DNA of 64,000 nucleotides from Halomonas borealis (GTDB taxonomy: Bacteria > Pseudomonadota > Gammaproteobacteria > Pseudomonadales > Halomonadaceae). The stretch lies in assembly GCF_004798905.1 (NCBI RefSeq), contig NZ_SDMO01000003.1, positions 217,696 to 281,695 on the forward strand, given 5' to 3'. The notes under the pieces were generated by a model. It had not been told where the DNA came from. It was given only the letters and a program-made list of their open reading frames with translations, and searched no databases. The position numbers were made by a program, and so were the translations under genes. Positions 8,741 through 18,711 of the stretch are shown here, piece after piece (positions within the stretch are counted from its first letter, which is position 1; the number at the start of each line of letters is the position of its first letter).

Positions 8741-10379
8741 ATCGATCGCCGCCACCTCGCCCTTCCCGGTCAGTCGTTACTGGCGTGGGCTCGGACTGTG
8801 GAACCTGTACTTCCTCTGCAAGCTGGCCCTTTACTGGCAAGGCGCGATCGACTTCGACGCCTTGTCCAATCTGGTGTTCGCGGCCTTCCTGCTGATCCCG
8901 CTGCCACCTCTCTGGTTGCATCGCCTGCGTCATCTGATCGCGATACCGATCGGTGTGGCGTTGTTCTATCAGGATACCTGGCTGCCACCGTTCGAACGCC
9001 TGCTGGCGCAGTCGTCACAGGTCGGTGCCATGAGCCCGGCCTACCTGCTCGAGCTGGCCAGTCGCATCATCAGCTGGCATTGGGTCGGTGGTTTCTTCGT
9101 GCTGGCGGTGGGGTATGGTTTCGTGGCGCCCTGGCTGCGGGTGACCGTCCCGGTGGTGCTGGCGCTCGTCTGGTTGGGCGTGGCACCGCTGATTCCCGAG
9201 GGCATATCGGGGCCGGTGCGTTCCGCCCAGACGGTGTCTCCCGAGGGGCCTGCCCAGGTGACGAATACCGCAGGGCAGGGAGCGGCGAGTATCCCCACGC
9301 CTGCCGAGGAGGCCAGTGACAGCGTGCTCGATGATCGCCTCGAGGCCTTCTACGCCGACGAGCAGCAGCGCCATACGGCATTTACCGAGCGGCCGAGCGG
9401 GGCGGCGCCCTTCGATCTCCTGTTCCTCAATGTCTGCTCGCTATCGTGGGATGATATCGCCGTGTCCGGGCTGGAAGATCACCCGCTGCTCGACTACCTG
9501 GACGTGGTCTTCGATAACTTCAATTCGGCGACCTCCTACAGTGGTCCGGCGGGGCTGCGCCTACTCCAGGCCAGCTGCGGCCAGCCGTCTCACGAGGCGC
9601 TCTATGGCGAGGTTCCGGAGCGCTGTCATCTGTTCGACAACCTGGCCGAGCTGGGCTTCGAGTCGTCGATGGTGCTCAACCATGATGGCCATTTCGATGA
9701 TTATCTGACCCTGTTGCAGCGTGAGGGGGGGCTGGACGTGCCGATGATGTCCACCGCCGGGATGGAGGTGCCGATGGTGGCCTTCGATGACTCGCCGGTG
9801 TTCCGTGATCTGACCATGCTGCGGGAATGGGAGGCGCAGCAATCCGATGGCGCCGAGGCGGTGTTCTACAACACGGTCACCCTGCATGATGGCAATCGCT
9901 ACGTCGGTCAGCGCGGCTTCGCCGAGTACGATGTGCGGCTGAGCCAGCTGTTCGATGATCTGCTGGCCTTCCTGAAACAGCTCGAAGCCGAGGGGCGTCG
10001 AGTCGCCGTCTTCATGGTGCCGGAGCATGGGGCCGCCCTGCGCGGGGATCGGATGCAGTTCGCGGGCATGCGTGAGGTTCCCAACCCGTTGATCACCCAT
10101 GTGCCGGTGGGCGTCAAGCTGATCGGCCTGGAGACGCCTCGCCAGGGTGAGCCGTTGCACGTGAGCGAACCGAGCAGCTACCTGGCGCTGTCGGAGTTGA
10201 CCGCCCGGCTGGTCGGCAACGATGTGTTCGACGATACCTCGCCTGACTGGTCGACACTGCTAGCCGATCTGCCCGTCACGCCGGCGATCTCGGAAAACGA
10301 GGCGGTGGTGATGATGCCGTACGGAGGCGTGCCCTACATCCGCCTGCAGGGGGATGGCTGGATGCCTTATCCGCAATAG
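8727..10379 (+). CDS. bcsG: BcsG, cellulose phosphoethanolamine transferase
   Basis: 550 residues from the ATG at 8727, with AAGGA at 8711-8715 eleven bases upstream; an ATG at 8715 would add four residues. Four to five N-terminal membrane helices precede a periplasmic alkaline-phosphatase-superfamily domain. The nucleophile is the Ser in TSYSGPAGLRLLQASCGQ (S272; S278 in E. coli), and zinc-site segments NVCSLSWDD and VPEHGAAL are present. The enzyme transfers phosphoethanolamine from phosphatidylethanolamine to glucose C6 of nascent cellulose. Its presence with bcsE and bcsF predicts pEtN-cellulose rather than plain cellulose. No terminator is obvious after it. Confidence 0.94.
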   Translation: MSHTESIAATSPFPVSRYWRGLGLWNLYFLCKLALYWQGAIDFDALSNLVFAAFLLIPLPPLWLHRLRHLIAIPIGVALFYQDTWLPPFERLLAQSSQVGAMSPAYLLELASRIISWHWVGGFFVLAVGYGFVAPWLRVTVPVVLALVWLGVAPLIPEGISGPVRSAQTVSPEGPAQVTNTAGQGAASIPTPAEEASDSVLDDRLEAFYADEQQRHTAFTERPSGAAPFDLLFLNVCSLSWDDIAVSGLEDHPLLDYLDVVFDNFNSATSYSGPAGLRLLQASCGQPSHEALYGEVPERCHLFDNLAELGFESSMVLNHDGHFDDYLTLLQREGGLDVPMMSTAGMEVPMVAFDDSPVFRDLTMLREWEAQQSDGAEAVFYNTVTLHDGNRYVGQRGFAEYDVRLSQLFDDLLAFLKQLEAEGRRVAVFMVPEHGAALRGDRMQFAGMREVPNPLITHVPVGVKLIGLETPRQGEPLHVSEPSSYLALSELTARLVGNDVFDDTSPDWSTLLADLPVTPAISENEAVVMMPYGGVPYIRLQGDGWMPYPQ

Positions 10380-10446
10380 CTCGAGGCGGGTTGGGCGATG
10401 GTCCTGGCATGGGTATCATGCGCCAGCATTCCGATGGTGATTTCCC

Positions 10447-12252
10447 ATGCCTGTACCCTCCCGGGCCATGTCGTCTCCCCAGCTGCGCCCCTACCAGCGG
10501 CAGGCGGTCACCCGTGTGGTCGAACACTTCCGTGCCAGCGATGAGGCCGCCGTGGTGGTGTTGCCCACCGGCAGCGGCAAGTCGCTGGTGATCGCCGAGC
10601 TGGCGCGCCTGGCCCGAGGCCGGGTGCTGGTGCTGGCCCACGTGCGCGAGCTGGTCGAGCAGAACCATGCCAAGTACCGGGCCTACGGGCTCGAGGCCGA
10701 TATCTTCAGCGCCGGCCTGGGCCGCAAGGAGGCCGGTCGACAGGTGGTGTTCGGTTCGGTGCAGTCGGTGGTGCGCAACCTGGCCGCCTTCGACGACGAC
10801 GCCTTTACCCTGTTGGTGATCGACGAGTGTCACCGAGTCTCGCTGGACGCAGACTCCAGCTATCGGCGGGTGATCGCTCATCTGCGCGAGCGCAATCCCC
10901 GGCTCAAGGTGCTGGGCCTGACCGCGACCCCTTACCGGCTGGGGCAGGGATTCCTCTATCACCGGCACTATCACGGCATGGTGCGCGGCGATGACGACTG
11001 CTTCTTCCGCGATTGCGTCTTCGAGCAGCCGCTGCGGCTGATGGTCAAGCAGGGTTATCTGGCCGAGCCACGCGCGGTCGATGCGGCCGTCGAGCGCTAC
11101 GACTTCTCGGCGCTCGAACCGGGCCGTGGTGGCCTCTTTCAGGAAGCCGAGCTGAATCGGGTGGCCGCCGGCAACCGGGCGACGCCGGGGATCATCGAGG
11201 AGGTCGTGACGCGCGGCGCCGAGCGGGCCGGGGTGATGCTGTTCGCCGCGAGTGTGGCCCACGCCGAGGAGGTCCTCGGCTACCTGCCGATCGCTGAGGC
11301 GGCGCTGATCACCGGGGCCACGCCCGCCGCCGAGCGCGAGGCGATCATCGATGCCTTCAAGTCCCGGGAGCTCAAGTACCTGGTCAACGTGGCGGTGCTG
11401 ACCACCGGCTTCGATGCGCCCCACGTGGACCTGATCGCGATCCTTCGCCCCACCGAGTCGGTGGGGCTCTACCAGCAGATCGTCGGCCGCGGCCTGCGTC
11501 TGGCGCCGGGCAAGCGCGACTGTCTGATCCTCGACTATGCCGGCAATCCCTGGGATCTCTATGCGCCGGAGGTGGGCAGCCCCCGGCCGGCGTCCGACAC
11601 CGAGCCGGTGCAGGTCGAGTGCCCGCAGTGCGAACACGCCAACCTGTTCTGGGGGCGCCGCGACGGCGATATCGTGATCGAGCACTTCGGGCGCCGTTGC
11701 CAAGGGCTGGTGGAAGAAGAGAGTGGGGATGGCGCGGCGTCGGGCGCCGGCAAGAGGCAGCAGTGCCGCTTCCGCTTCCGCTTCAAGGTCTGCGATCAGT
11801 GCGGCGCCGAGAACGACACCGCGGCGCGGCGCTGCCACGGCTGCGAGGCGCTGCTGGTGGACGCCGATGACAAGCTGCGCGAGGCGCTGAAGCTGCGCGA
11901 CGCCCGGGTGCTTCGCGTCTCGGGCATGCAGCTCGAGGCCACCGTCAACGGGCGTGGCCTGCCGCGGCTCAAGGTCGTCTACCATGATGAGGACGGCGTC
12001 ACCCTGGTCGAATGGTTCGCCCTGGAGACGCCGGCTCAGCGCGGCGCCTTCGCCGCGGTCTTCCTGCGCGAGCACCTGCGCGCCCCCGGCACGCGTTGGT
12101 CGCCGACCACGCCACAGGAGGTGGTCGACGACCAGCGCCGGCTGCGTGCCCCCGACTTCGTGATCGGCCGCCAGGCGGGGCGCCACTGGCAGGTACGCCG
12201 CAAGCTGTTCGACTACACCGGTCGCTATCGCCGGGCGGAGGCCGCCGGCTAG
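10447..12252 (+). CDS. radD: RadD, superfamily II DNA helicase-like ATPase
   Basis: 601 residues; near-colinear with E. coli RadD (YejH, 586). Motif I is [13 protein letters not shown], motif II IDECHRV (DEAH-type), motif [12 protein letters not shown], and the second RecA domain has [11 protein letters not shown] and [14 protein letters not shown]. Behind it are paired cysteines ([26 protein letters not shown]) that look like zinc ribbons. In E. coli RadD works with RecA and SSB in strand exchange and double-strand break survival. A second start at 10468 ([10 protein letters not shown]) is possible. It stands alone, 67 bases after bcsG and apparently unrelated to it. Confidence 0.93.
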   Translation: MPVPSRAMSSPQLRPYQRQAVTRVVEHFRASDEAAVVVLPTGSGKSLVIAELARLARGRVLVLAHVRELVEQNHAKYRAYGLEADIFSAGLGRKEAGRQVVFGSVQSVVRNLAAFDDDAFTLLVIDECHRVSLDADSSYRRVIAHLRERNPRLKVLGLTATPYRLGQGFLYHRHYHGMVRGDDDCFFRDCVFEQPLRLMVKQGYLAEPRAVDAAVERYDFSALEPGRGGLFQEAELNRVAAGNRATPGIIEEVVTRGAERAGVMLFAASVAHAEEVLGYLPIAEAALITGATPAAEREAIIDAFKSRELKYLVNVAVLTTGFDAPHVDLIAILRPTESVGLYQQIVGRGLRLAPGKRDCLILDYAGNPWDLYAPEVGSPRPASDTEPVQVECPQCEHANLFWGRRDGDIVIEHFGRRCQGLVEEESGDGAASGAGKRQQCRFRFRFKVCDQCGAENDTAARRCHGCEALLVDADDKLREALKLRDARVLRVSGMQLEATVNGRGLPRLKVVYHDEDGVTLVEWFALETPAQRGAFAAVFLREHLRAPGTRWSPTTPQEVVDDQRRLRAPDFVIGRQAGRHWQVRRKLFDYTGRYRRAEAAG

Positions 12253-12632
12253 CGGCCCCGCGGCGATGACGTTCGATAGTGCGGCCACTGAGGGTCAGCG
12301 ACCAGGTCGATGCCCCTTACCTCCTTCGGAGAGAGTGTCGATGTAGGGGGGGCGGCGGAGGTCCGGCGTTTCCTTGAGTTTGGTCACGTGACGTTCTGCT
12401 GAAGGCGGCTCCCAGTCGTGAGGCGATCTATGCGTTCAGCATCGGCATGCCAACAGGGGGGGGAATGATCGTTCTTTCTGTGGGGGCGCGAGCCTTCTAC
12501 CCGGGGCAAGAGAGTGGGGCGTCGTCGCCTTCGCGCCGCCAGGCATGAGCCATGACTTACCCTGAGCCGCGCCGCTTGGTAGACTGTGCGGTCGATCATT
12601 CGCCGCCCCACCAGCCCGGAGGCCAGCCCCGC
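12253..12632. other. Intergenic region between radD and scpA
   Basis: 380 bases with no convincing gene. It contains runs of 7 G (near 12346) and 8 G (12456-12463). A reading frame from an ATG at 12552 runs in frame into scpA, but the SD-backed GTG at 12633 is the better start. TAGACT near 12589 could be a weak -10 for scpA. No terminator-like hairpin is clear after radD. Confidence 0.5.
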
Positions 12633-13622
12633 GTGAGCGAGACGCCCCCGTCCACCGAGACACCCGACGCCGCCCCGGGTCGCCCCGATACCCTGGCCGA
12701 CGCCGAGGGGGTGGGTGAAGAGGAGCGCCAGGCGCTGGCCCAGAGTGCCGAGGTGCTGGGCCGGCTGTTCGACGAGCCGATCACCCAGCTGCCGGAAGAT
12801 CTCTATATCCCGCCCGAGGCGCTCAAGGTCTTCCTCGAAGCCTTCGAGGGGCCGCTCGACCTGCTGCTCTACCTGATCCGTCGCCAGAACCTGGACATCC
12901 TGGCCATCGATGTGGCGGCCATCACCCATCAGTACATCGAGTACGTGGAACTGATGAAGGCCATGGAGATCGAGCTGGCCGGCGAGTACCTGCTGATGGC
13001 GGCGATGCTGGCCGAGATCAAGTCCCGCAGCCTGCTGCCCAAGCCGCCCAAGGAGGGCGGCGATGACGAGGAGGAGGATCCGCGCGCCGAGCTGATCCGC
13101 CGCCTGCAGGAATATGAGCGGCTCAAGCACGCCGCCGAGACGCTGGCCGAGCTGCCGCGGCTGGGGCGCGACTGGTTCCCGGCCCGGGCCGGGTTGCCGC
13201 CGCTCGAGAGTCGGGTGGTGCACCCTGAGGTCGGGCTCGATGAGCTGCTCGGGGCGTTGGCCGGCATCCTGCGCCGCGCCGAGCTCAACCAGACGCACCA
13301 CATCAGCCGTGAGATGCTGTCGACCCGCGAGCGCATGCTGGCGATCATGGAGGCCTTGCATCACGCGCACTACACCGCCTTCGAGGCGCTCTTTACCCTC
13401 GAGGAAGGGCGCGCCGGCGTGGTGGTGACCTTCATGGCGATCCTCGAGTTGGCCAAGGAGGCGATGATCGAGATCGTGCAGAATGCGCCGCTGTCGCCGA
13501 TCCATGTGCGGGCTCGCGGCGGCCCGCAGGACGGCGAGACCGAAGACGCCTACGCTGACGACGAGGCAGAAGGGGAGAGCCCCTTCGCGGATGACGACGA
13601 CCAAGGGAGCGAGTCGCCATGA
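12633..13622 (+). CDS. scpA: ScpA, segregation and condensation (kleisin) protein
   Basis: 329 residues from the GTG at 12633, preceded by GGAGG at 12618-12622 with 10 bases between; the upstream ATG at 12552 lacks such a site. After an acidic, disordered N-terminus come the ScpA hallmarks FEGPLDLLLYLIRRQNLDI and AAMLAEIKSRSLLP, then a helical C-terminal domain and a very acidic tail. ScpA is the kleisin that, with ScpB, bridges SMC and helps chromosome organisation and segregation. Its stop overlaps scpB as ATGA. Confidence 0.94.
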   Translation: MSETPPSTETPDAAPGRPDTLADAEGVGEEERQALAQSAEVLGRLFDEPITQLPEDLYIPPEALKVFLEAFEGPLDLLLYLIRRQNLDILAIDVAAITHQYIEYVELMKAMEIELAGEYLLMAAMLAEIKSRSLLPKPPKEGGDDEEEDPRAELIRRLQEYERLKHAAETLAELPRLGRDWFPARAGLPPLESRVVHPEVGLDELLGALAGILRRAELNQTHHISREMLSTRERMLAIMEALHHAHYTAFEALFTLEEGRAGVVVTFMAILELAKEAMIEIVQNAPLSPIHVRARGGPQDGETEDAYADDEAEGESPFADDDDQGSESP

Positions 13623-14452
13623 GCGCCATGGAAATCCCCGATGCGCTGGACGATATCCTCGAGGCCGCGCTGCTGGCGGCCGGCGAGCCGCTCTCGTTGG
13701 AACGCCTGGAGGCGCTGTTCGACGATCACGAGTTACTGCCCCGGCGCGCCTTACGCGAGGCGCTGGGGCGGCTCGAGACGCGCCATCAGCGCGGTGCGAT
13801 GGAGCTTCTCGAGACCGCTTCGGGCTATCAGCTGCGCATTCGTCCGCGACTCTCGAGCTGGGTGTCGCGGCTGTGGGACGAACGTCCCCAGCGGTATTCC
13901 CGGGCGCTGCTCGAGACCCTGGCGCTGATCGCCTATCGGCAGCCGGTGACCCGTGGTGACATCGAGGAAGTGCGTGGGGTGTCGGTCAGCGGCTCGATCA
14001 TGCGGACCCTGGTCGAACGCGGCTGGGTACGGGTGGTCGGTCACCGCGACGTGCCGGGCCGTCCGGCGGTCTATGCGACCACCCGGGCCTTCCTCGACGA
14101 CTTCGGGCTCAAGACCCTGGACGAGCTGCCACCGATGCACGAGCTCAAGACCTTCGAGGAGGCGGAGCCGGTCCTCGAGGATGCCCCGCCGCCGCCTCAG
14201 CACGAACTGCTGGCCCAGGCGGATGAGGATCCCGAGCAGGAAGACGAGTACGGCGGTGGCTCGCAGGACGAGCCCGCTGCCACCAAGACGACGGCCGGGA
14301 CGGCCGACGATGACCACGCCGGGACGGCGTCCGAGCGGACGGGCCTGAGCTTCGCCGATCTCGAAGCTCGCCTGTCCGAACGCGCCCGGGGTCGCGTCGA
14401 CGATGACGCCACCCCGGGGGCGGAATCCACTACCAGCGAGACTGACGACTGA
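13619..14452 (+). CDS. scpB: ScpB, segregation and condensation protein
   Basis: 277 residues. Two winged-helix domains typical of ScpB fill about residues 8-170 ([49 protein letters not shown]). A long acidic low-complexity tail of about 100 residues follows, longer than in many ScpB proteins and consistent with a halophile-like proteome. It binds ScpA in the SMC complex. It is coupled to scpA (ATGA) and to rluB (TGATG), so the three form one unit. A Met at residue 4 is an equally plausible start. Confidence 0.93.
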   Translation: MSAMEIPDALDDILEAALLAAGEPLSLERLEALFDDHELLPRRALREALGRLETRHQRGAMELLETASGYQLRIRPRLSSWVSRLWDERPQRYSRALLETLALIAYRQPVTRGDIEEVRGVSVSGSIMRTLVERGWVRVVGHRDVPGRPAVYATTRAFLDDFGLKTLDELPPMHELKTFEEAEPVLEDAPPPPQHELLAQADEDPEQEDEYGGGSQDEPAATKTTAGTADDDHAGTASERTGLSFADLEARLSERARGRVDDDATPGAESTTSETDD

Positions 14453-15306
14453 TGAGCACCACCACCGAGAAACTGCAGAAGGTCCTGGCCCGAGCCGGCA
14501 TGGGGTCGCGCCGCGAGATGGAAGCGGCCATCGCCGATGGCCGGGTCAAGGTCAACGGCCAGGTGGCGAGCCTGGGCGATCGCATCGAGGCCCGCGACAA
14601 GGTCGCCCTCGACGACCGCCCGGTGGCGCTGCGTGCCGCCGAGGAGGTACCGCGGCGGGTGATCATGTACAACAAGCCCGAGGGCGAGCTGTGCACCCGC
14701 AAGGATCCGGAAGGGCGGCGTACCGTCTTCGATCGGCTGCCGCGCCTCAAGGGTGAGCGCTGGATCGCCATCGGCCGCCTCGACATCAACACCAGCGGCC
14801 TGCTGCTGTTCACCACCGACGGTGAGCTGGCCAACCAGCTGATGCATCCCTCGACCCAGGTCGAGCGTGAGTATGCGGTGCGCGTGATGGGCGATGTCCA
14901 GCAGGCGCAGGTCACGGCGATGGTCGAAGGCGTGATGCTCGACGATGGCCCGGCGCGCTTCACCGACGTGCAGGAGTTCGGCGGTGAAGGCATCAACACC
15001 TGGTTCCACGTGGTGATCACCGAGGGACGCAACCGCGAGGTGCGTCGCCTGTGGGAATCCCAGGGGCTCACCGTCAGCCGCCTCAAGCGGGTGCGTTATG
15101 GCAATATCTTCCTCGATAAGCGCGCCAAGGCCAGTGAGTGGGTGGAGCTCAGCCAGGAGGAGGTCGACGATCTGGCCGAGCTGGCCGGAGTGCCGTCGCG
15201 CAAGGTGCCCGAGCTGACGCCCGACGAGAAGAATCGCTGGAGCCGCGACAAGCACAAGCGCCGCCCGGTGCAGGCGATGCGCAAGCCCAGGTCGCGTCGT
15301 TCGTAG
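14452..15306 (+). CDS. rluB: RluB, 23S rRNA pseudouridine(2605) synthase
   Basis: 284 residues. An N-terminal S4 RNA-binding domain ([18 protein letters not shown]) is followed by the RsuA-type catalytic domain with the active-site Asp in [14 protein letters not shown] and the later motif [20 protein letters not shown]. The tail is short and basic. RluB makes pseudouridine 2605 in 23S rRNA; RluE or RluF are less likely given the S4 domain and the scpAB linkage, which is common for rluB. Its start overlaps the scpB stop. Confidence 0.9.
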   Translation: MSTTTEKLQKVLARAGMGSRREMEAAIADGRVKVNGQVASLGDRIEARDKVALDDRPVALRAAEEVPRRVIMYNKPEGELCTRKDPEGRRTVFDRLPRLKGERWIAIGRLDINTSGLLLFTTDGELANQLMHPSTQVEREYAVRVMGDVQQAQVTAMVEGVMLDDGPARFTDVQEFGGEGINTWFHVVITEGRNREVRRLWESQGLTVSRLKRVRYGNIFLDKRAKASEWVELSQEEVDDLAELAGVPSRKVPELTPDEKNRWSRDKHKRRPVQAMRKPRSRRS

Positions 15307-15386
15307 TCCGCGTACCGGCGGCGCATGATGTCGCGGGCATGTCCGCCCTCGGAGGGCAGGAAAATCGCCGGGAGGTGAAAAAACGC

Positions 15387-15415
15387 TTGTCATGCCGGGG
15401 GCATATCCGTATTAT
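15387..15415 (+). promoter_or_regulatory. Sigma-70 promoter of the tRNA-Lys pair
   Basis: TTGTCA at 15387-15392 and TATTAT at 15410-15415 are 17 bases apart. Each differs from consensus at one position. The -10 ends 16 bases before the first tRNA-Lys. Confidence 0.75.
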
Positions 15416-15431
15416 CTGCACCCGTTCGGAA

Positions 15432-15507
15432 GGGTCGTTAGCTCAGTTGGTAGAGCAGTTGGCTTTTAACCAATTGGTCGTAGGTTCGAATCCTACACGA
15501 CCCACCA
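15432..15507 (+). tRNA. tRNA-Lys (anticodon TTT), copy 1
   Basis: 76 bases including encoded CCA. The acceptor GGGTCGT pairs with ACGACCC, and the anticodon loop reads CTTTTAA. The D and T arms are canonical (AGCTCAGTTGGTAGAGC; TTCGAAT). Confidence 0.97.
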
Positions 15508-15548
15508 TTCGAACCTGGATTCATGGCCGTCAAGCCGCCATGCATCAT

Positions 15549-15624
15549 GGGTCGTTAGCTCAGTTGGTAGAGCAGTTGGCTTTTAACCAATTGGTCGTAG
15601 GTTCGAATCCTACACGACCCACCA
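15549..15624 (+). tRNA. tRNA-Lys (anticodon TTT), copy 2
   Basis: Identical in all 76 bases to copy 1, 41 bases downstream of it. There is no separate promoter between them, so they are probably one transcript. Confidence 0.97.
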
Positions 15625-15630
15625 GATTTC

Positions 15631-15664
15631 ACGCCCCTGCCTCCATGAGGCGGGGGCGTTTTTC
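15631..15664 (+). terminator. Rho-independent terminator of the tRNA-Lys unit
   Basis: A 13-bp stem (15631-15643 with 15647-15659, one G-U pair) with a CAT loop, followed by five or six T residues. Confidence 0.9.
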
Positions 15665-15728
15665 GTGCGTGCACGGTCGGCGCACACCTTGCAAGCCGGC
15701 CGGGACGGCGTCATGCTTAATGATAATC

Positions 15729-15779
15729 CTTGTGTCTTGCGGGAGGCGTGCTCGGCGTACGCTCCGGTAAGACACGAAG
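15729..15779 (+). promoter_or_regulatory. Long hairpin in the nadA leader region
   Basis: GTGTCTT (15732-15738) pairs with AAGACAC (15769-15775). The stem continues outward with CTT/AAG and inward through GGAG and CGT facing ACG and CTCC, closing on a 9-base loop. No T-run follows, so it is not a standard terminator. Its place 120 bases before nadA suggests a 5' leader structure or protein site; the function is unknown. Confidence 0.45.
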
Positions 15780-15901
15780 CGGGTTGGCCAGGGCGATAGA
15801 CGCCGCGGTTGACCCTCGGTGTGTCGCGGCGTGCGGAGCGCACGCGGTCGGCACCTGGTGCAATGCAGGGGGAGCCCCTGCCAGTCACAGTGGTAGACAC
15901 G

Positions 15902-16936
15902 ATGACGATCATGACTTCCCGTGCCGAGCTGCGTGAGCAGCTGGTGCGTTCCTATTGCCCCACGCGCATTCCCGCCGAGGACGAGGCTCTCATCGAGGAG
16001 ATCAAGCGACTGCTCGAGGCCCATAATGCCGTCCTGGTGGCTCACTACTACACCGATGACGCCATCCAGCGGCTCGCCGAGGAGACCGGTGGCTGCGTGG
16101 CGGATTCGCTGGAGATGGCGCGCTTCGGCGCCCGCCATCCGGCCGACACCCTGGTGGTGGCCGGCGTGCGTTTCATGGGCGAGACGGCCAAGGTTCTCTC
16201 GCCGGAGAAGCGCGTGCTGATGCCGACCCTGGAGGCGACCTGCTCGCTGGACGTGGGTTGTCCGGCCGACGAGTTCAGTGCCTTCTGCGATCAGCATCCC
16301 GAGCGCACCGTGGTGGTCTATGCCAATACCTCGGCGGCGGTGAAGGCGCGCGCCGACTGGGTGGTGACCTCGTCGATCGCGGTGGAGGTGATCGAACACC
16401 TCCAGGCCCGCGGCGAGAAGATCCTGTGGGCGCCGGACAAGCACCTCGGCGGCTACATCCAGAAGCAGACCGGCGCCGACATGCTGCTCTGGGATGGTGC
16501 CTGCATCGTCCACGAGGAGTTCAAGGCCCAGGGGGTCGAGGACCTCAAGGGCCTCTATCCCGACGCCGCGGTGCTGGTGCATCCCGAGTCGCCGGCCTCG
16601 GTGGTCGAGCTTGCCGACGTGGCGGGTTCCACCTCGCAGCTGATCAAGGCGGCCAAGGAACTGCCCAACGAGGAACTGATCGTGGCCACTGATCGCGGCA
16701 TCTTCTTCAAGATGCAGCAGGCGGTGCCCGACAAGACCCTGTTCGAGGCCCCCACCGCCGGGAGCGGAGCCACCTGCAAGAGCTGCGCCCACTGCCCGTG
16801 GATGGCGATGAACGCCCTGGATAACCTGGCCGACGCCCTGCGCGAAGGCTCGGGCGAGATCGTCGTCGACGACGATCTTCGCCTGGCCGCCCTCAAGCCC
16901 CTGGAGCGGATGCTCAACTTCCAGGCGCCCGGCTGA
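15902..16936 (+). CDS. nadA: NadA, quinolinate synthase
   Basis: 344 residues from the ATG at 15902; a second ATG three codons on is equally possible, and the open frame upstream to 15809 looks like leader. The three 4Fe-4S cysteines lie in [25 protein letters not shown] and [16 protein letters not shown]. The N-terminal [13 protein letters not shown] and [15 protein letters not shown] are family signatures. NadA condenses iminoaspartate with dihydroxyacetone phosphate to quinolinate, which NadC (25899-26750 here) uses for NAD. It has its own terminator. Confidence 0.95.
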   Translation: MTIMTSRAELREQLVRSYCPTRIPAEDEALIEEIKRLLEAHNAVLVAHYYTDDAIQRLAEETGGCVADSLEMARFGARHPADTLVVAGVRFMGETAKVLSPEKRVLMPTLEATCSLDVGCPADEFSAFCDQHPERTVVVYANTSAAVKARADWVVTSSIAVEVIEHLQARGEKILWAPDKHLGGYIQKQTGADMLLWDGACIVHEEFKAQGVEDLKGLYPDAAVLVHPESPASVVELADVAGSTSQLIKAAKELPNEELIVATDRGIFFKMQQAVPDKTLFEAPTAGSGATCKSCAHCPWMAMNALDNLADALREGSGEIVVDDDLRLAALKPLERMLNFQAPG

Positions 16937-16988
16937 AAGCGCCGAGCCGTTCCGTGATGGGCGGCTGATGCCGAGGCAGAAACGAGTG

Positions 16989-17026
16989 ACCCTGCGGGAT
17001 GCTGCATGCATTCGGCAGGGTTTTTC
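16989..17026 (+). terminator. Rho-independent terminator after nadA
   Basis: ACCCTGC (16989-16995) pairs with GCAGGGT (17015-17021), with a partly paired interior, followed by TTTTC. It lies about 50 bases after the nadA stop. Confidence 0.75.
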
Positions 17027-17070
17027 TTGATCTTGGATCTTGAGCAGCTGACCTTCTGCTCGGCTCGGCG

Positions 17071-18576
17071 CTATCGAAACTCCTCCATCGTCTCCCGATA
17101 GTCGACGAAGGCCTCGCGACGCTGCTCGATCCGTGCCAGGGCGTTGGCGTCGCCGCTGTCCTCGGCGACCTCCTTGGCCACGTCGAGTTGTTCGATGCCG
17201 CGGTCGATGCGGCCGGTCAGCTGTAGCTGCTCGGCCCGTGCGAGATGCCCCCAGGCGCGATGGCCGCTGCGCCCGGCGGCCTCGGCCAGCAGCGTGAAGA
17301 CCTGGGGGTTCTCGGGCTGCCGAGCGGCGAGCTCGCGCAGCACCCGATAGGCCTCGCCGGGGTCGCGCTGCAGCAGGGCTTCGCCCAGCAATTGCTCGGC
17401 CGGCGCGTAGCCGGGCATCAGCCGCAGCTGGCGGCGGCTGCGGGCGATGGCGTCGTCGACTCGTCCGGCGTCCAGGGCCACCTCGGCGGCGCTGGCCGGC
17501 AGCAGGGCCAGGTCGGGGAGCCGCGTGGCCAGCGTGTCCAGGGCGGACAGCGCGGCGTCGGTACGGCCTTGCTGGGCATCGATCAGGGCCGTGGCGTAAC
17601 GCTGCGCCGCCTGTGGGGCGCCGTCGCGTTGCAGGCGGGTCAGCGCCTGCTGAGGGGCCTGATCGTGGATGGCCAGCAGCGCCCGGGCGCGGACCATCTG
17701 ATACTCGGTCGTATCAATGTGGTGGGTGCCGACCGGTAGTTGCGCGACTCGCGCCTGGGCGTCGCTGATGCGCGATTCGGTCACCGGATGGGTGAGCAGG
17801 AACTCCGGTGGGTTGCCCCCTTGTAGCGCCGCCATGTGTTGCATGGTGCGGAACATCTCGACCATGGACTGGGGATCATAGCCGGCGTTGGCCAGCGTCT
17901 GCAGGCCCAGACGATCGGCCTCGCGTTCGAAGCGTCGCGAGTAGGCCAGCTGGTCCTGGATGAGGGCGGCCTGGGAGCCCATGGCGGCGGCGATCCCGGC
18001 GTCGCCGCCGCCTCCGGCGGCGAGCAGCATACCGGCGAGCATGGCGGCCATGGCCGGCAGGCGAGTCTGCTCGGCGCGCTGCTGGCCACGCGCGTAGTGG
18101 TTCTGCGACAGGTGGCCGAGTTCGTGGGCGAGCACCGAGGCGAGGGGCGCCTCGCCCTTGGCGAAGGCGAATAGGCCGGCATTGACGCCGATCACCCCAC
18201 CGGGCACGGCGAAGGCGTTGAGCCGCTCGCTGGCCACCAAGGTCACGACCGGATCGATGCCGCCGACCTGGCTGTAGGGCAGCAGGCGGGCCACCAGCGA
18301 GGCCAGGTAGTGTTCGGCGAGCGGATCCTGCCACAGCGGGGCATGGGCGCGGAATTGGCGCAGCCAGGCGCGCCCCAGCTGCATCTCCTCGCCGCTGATC
18401 GCCTGGTTGTCACGGTGGGTCAGGCTCGGCAGCTCGAAGCTCGGCGTTTCATCGAAGGTCGGCGGGGTCGTGGCCTGATCCGGTAGCTCGAGTGACAGCT
18501 CCTGGCCGAGGGTCGGGGCGCTCAGTGCCAGGCTCAGGGCGATGGCGGACAGGCGGGGCAAGGGGCGACGCAGCAT
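17071..18576 (-). CDS. bepA: BepA-like periplasmic M48 metalloprotease with TPR repeats
   Basis: 501 residues from the ATG at 18576, with AAGAGGA just upstream; starting further up would bury the signal peptide (LRRPLPRLSAIALSLALSAPTLGQ). The protease domain has the zinc motif LAHELGHLSQNH and the downstream Glu in RFEREADRLGL. The C-terminal half is a series of TPR-like helices, as in E. coli BepA (YfgC, 487 residues). BepA degrades stalled LptD and BamA intermediates in outer-membrane assembly. YggG/LoiP is excluded by the TPR part. It is divergent from the tusA-like gene. Confidence 0.88.
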   Translation of the reverse strand: MLRRPLPRLSAIALSLALSAPTLGQELSLELPDQATTPPTFDETPSFELPSLTHRDNQAISGEEMQLGRAWLRQFRAHAPLWQDPLAEHYLASLVARLLPYSQVGGIDPVVTLVASERLNAFAVPGGVIGVNAGLFAFAKGEAPLASVLAHELGHLSQNHYARGQQRAEQTRLPAMAAMLAGMLLAAGGGGDAGIAAAMGSQAALIQDQLAYSRRFEREADRLGLQTLANAGYDPQSMVEMFRTMQHMAALQGGNPPEFLLTHPVTESRISDAQARVAQLPVGTHHIDTTEYQMVRARALLAIHDQAPQQALTRLQRDGAPQAAQRYATALIDAQQGRTDAALSALDTLATRLPDLALLPASAAEVALDAGRVDDAIARSRRQLRLMPGYAPAEQLLGEALLQRDPGEAYRVLRELAARQPENPQVFTLLAEAAGRSGHRAWGHLARAEQLQLTGRIDRGIEQLDVAKEVAEDSGDANALARIEQRREAFVDYRETMEEFR

Positions 18577-18711
18577 GGCATCCTCTTCGTCGGGCGCGCA
18601 GGGCGCCTCTTCCGACATTGATTCAGCGGAGAAAGTGCCTTTAAATCGCAGGCATTCATGCCGCGCGCGACGATGATCGCACCGGCTTCAGGCATTCTCT
18701 CGGGAGACTAC

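Noticed and set aside
10276..12288. 670-codon minus-strand frame over radD
   Set aside because: It is the antisense of a clear RadD homologue; GC-rich codon use opens the opposite frame. Its composition (many His, Gln, Arg, Gly) fits no family.
12456..12463. Run of 8 G as a phase-variable tract
   Set aside because: It lies in non-coding DNA about 170 bases before scpA and not clearly in a promoter; such runs are common at this GC content.
15432..15664. tRNA-Lys pair as an integration site
   Set aside because: No integrase, no partial tRNA repeat and no foreign-looking genes flank the tRNAs.
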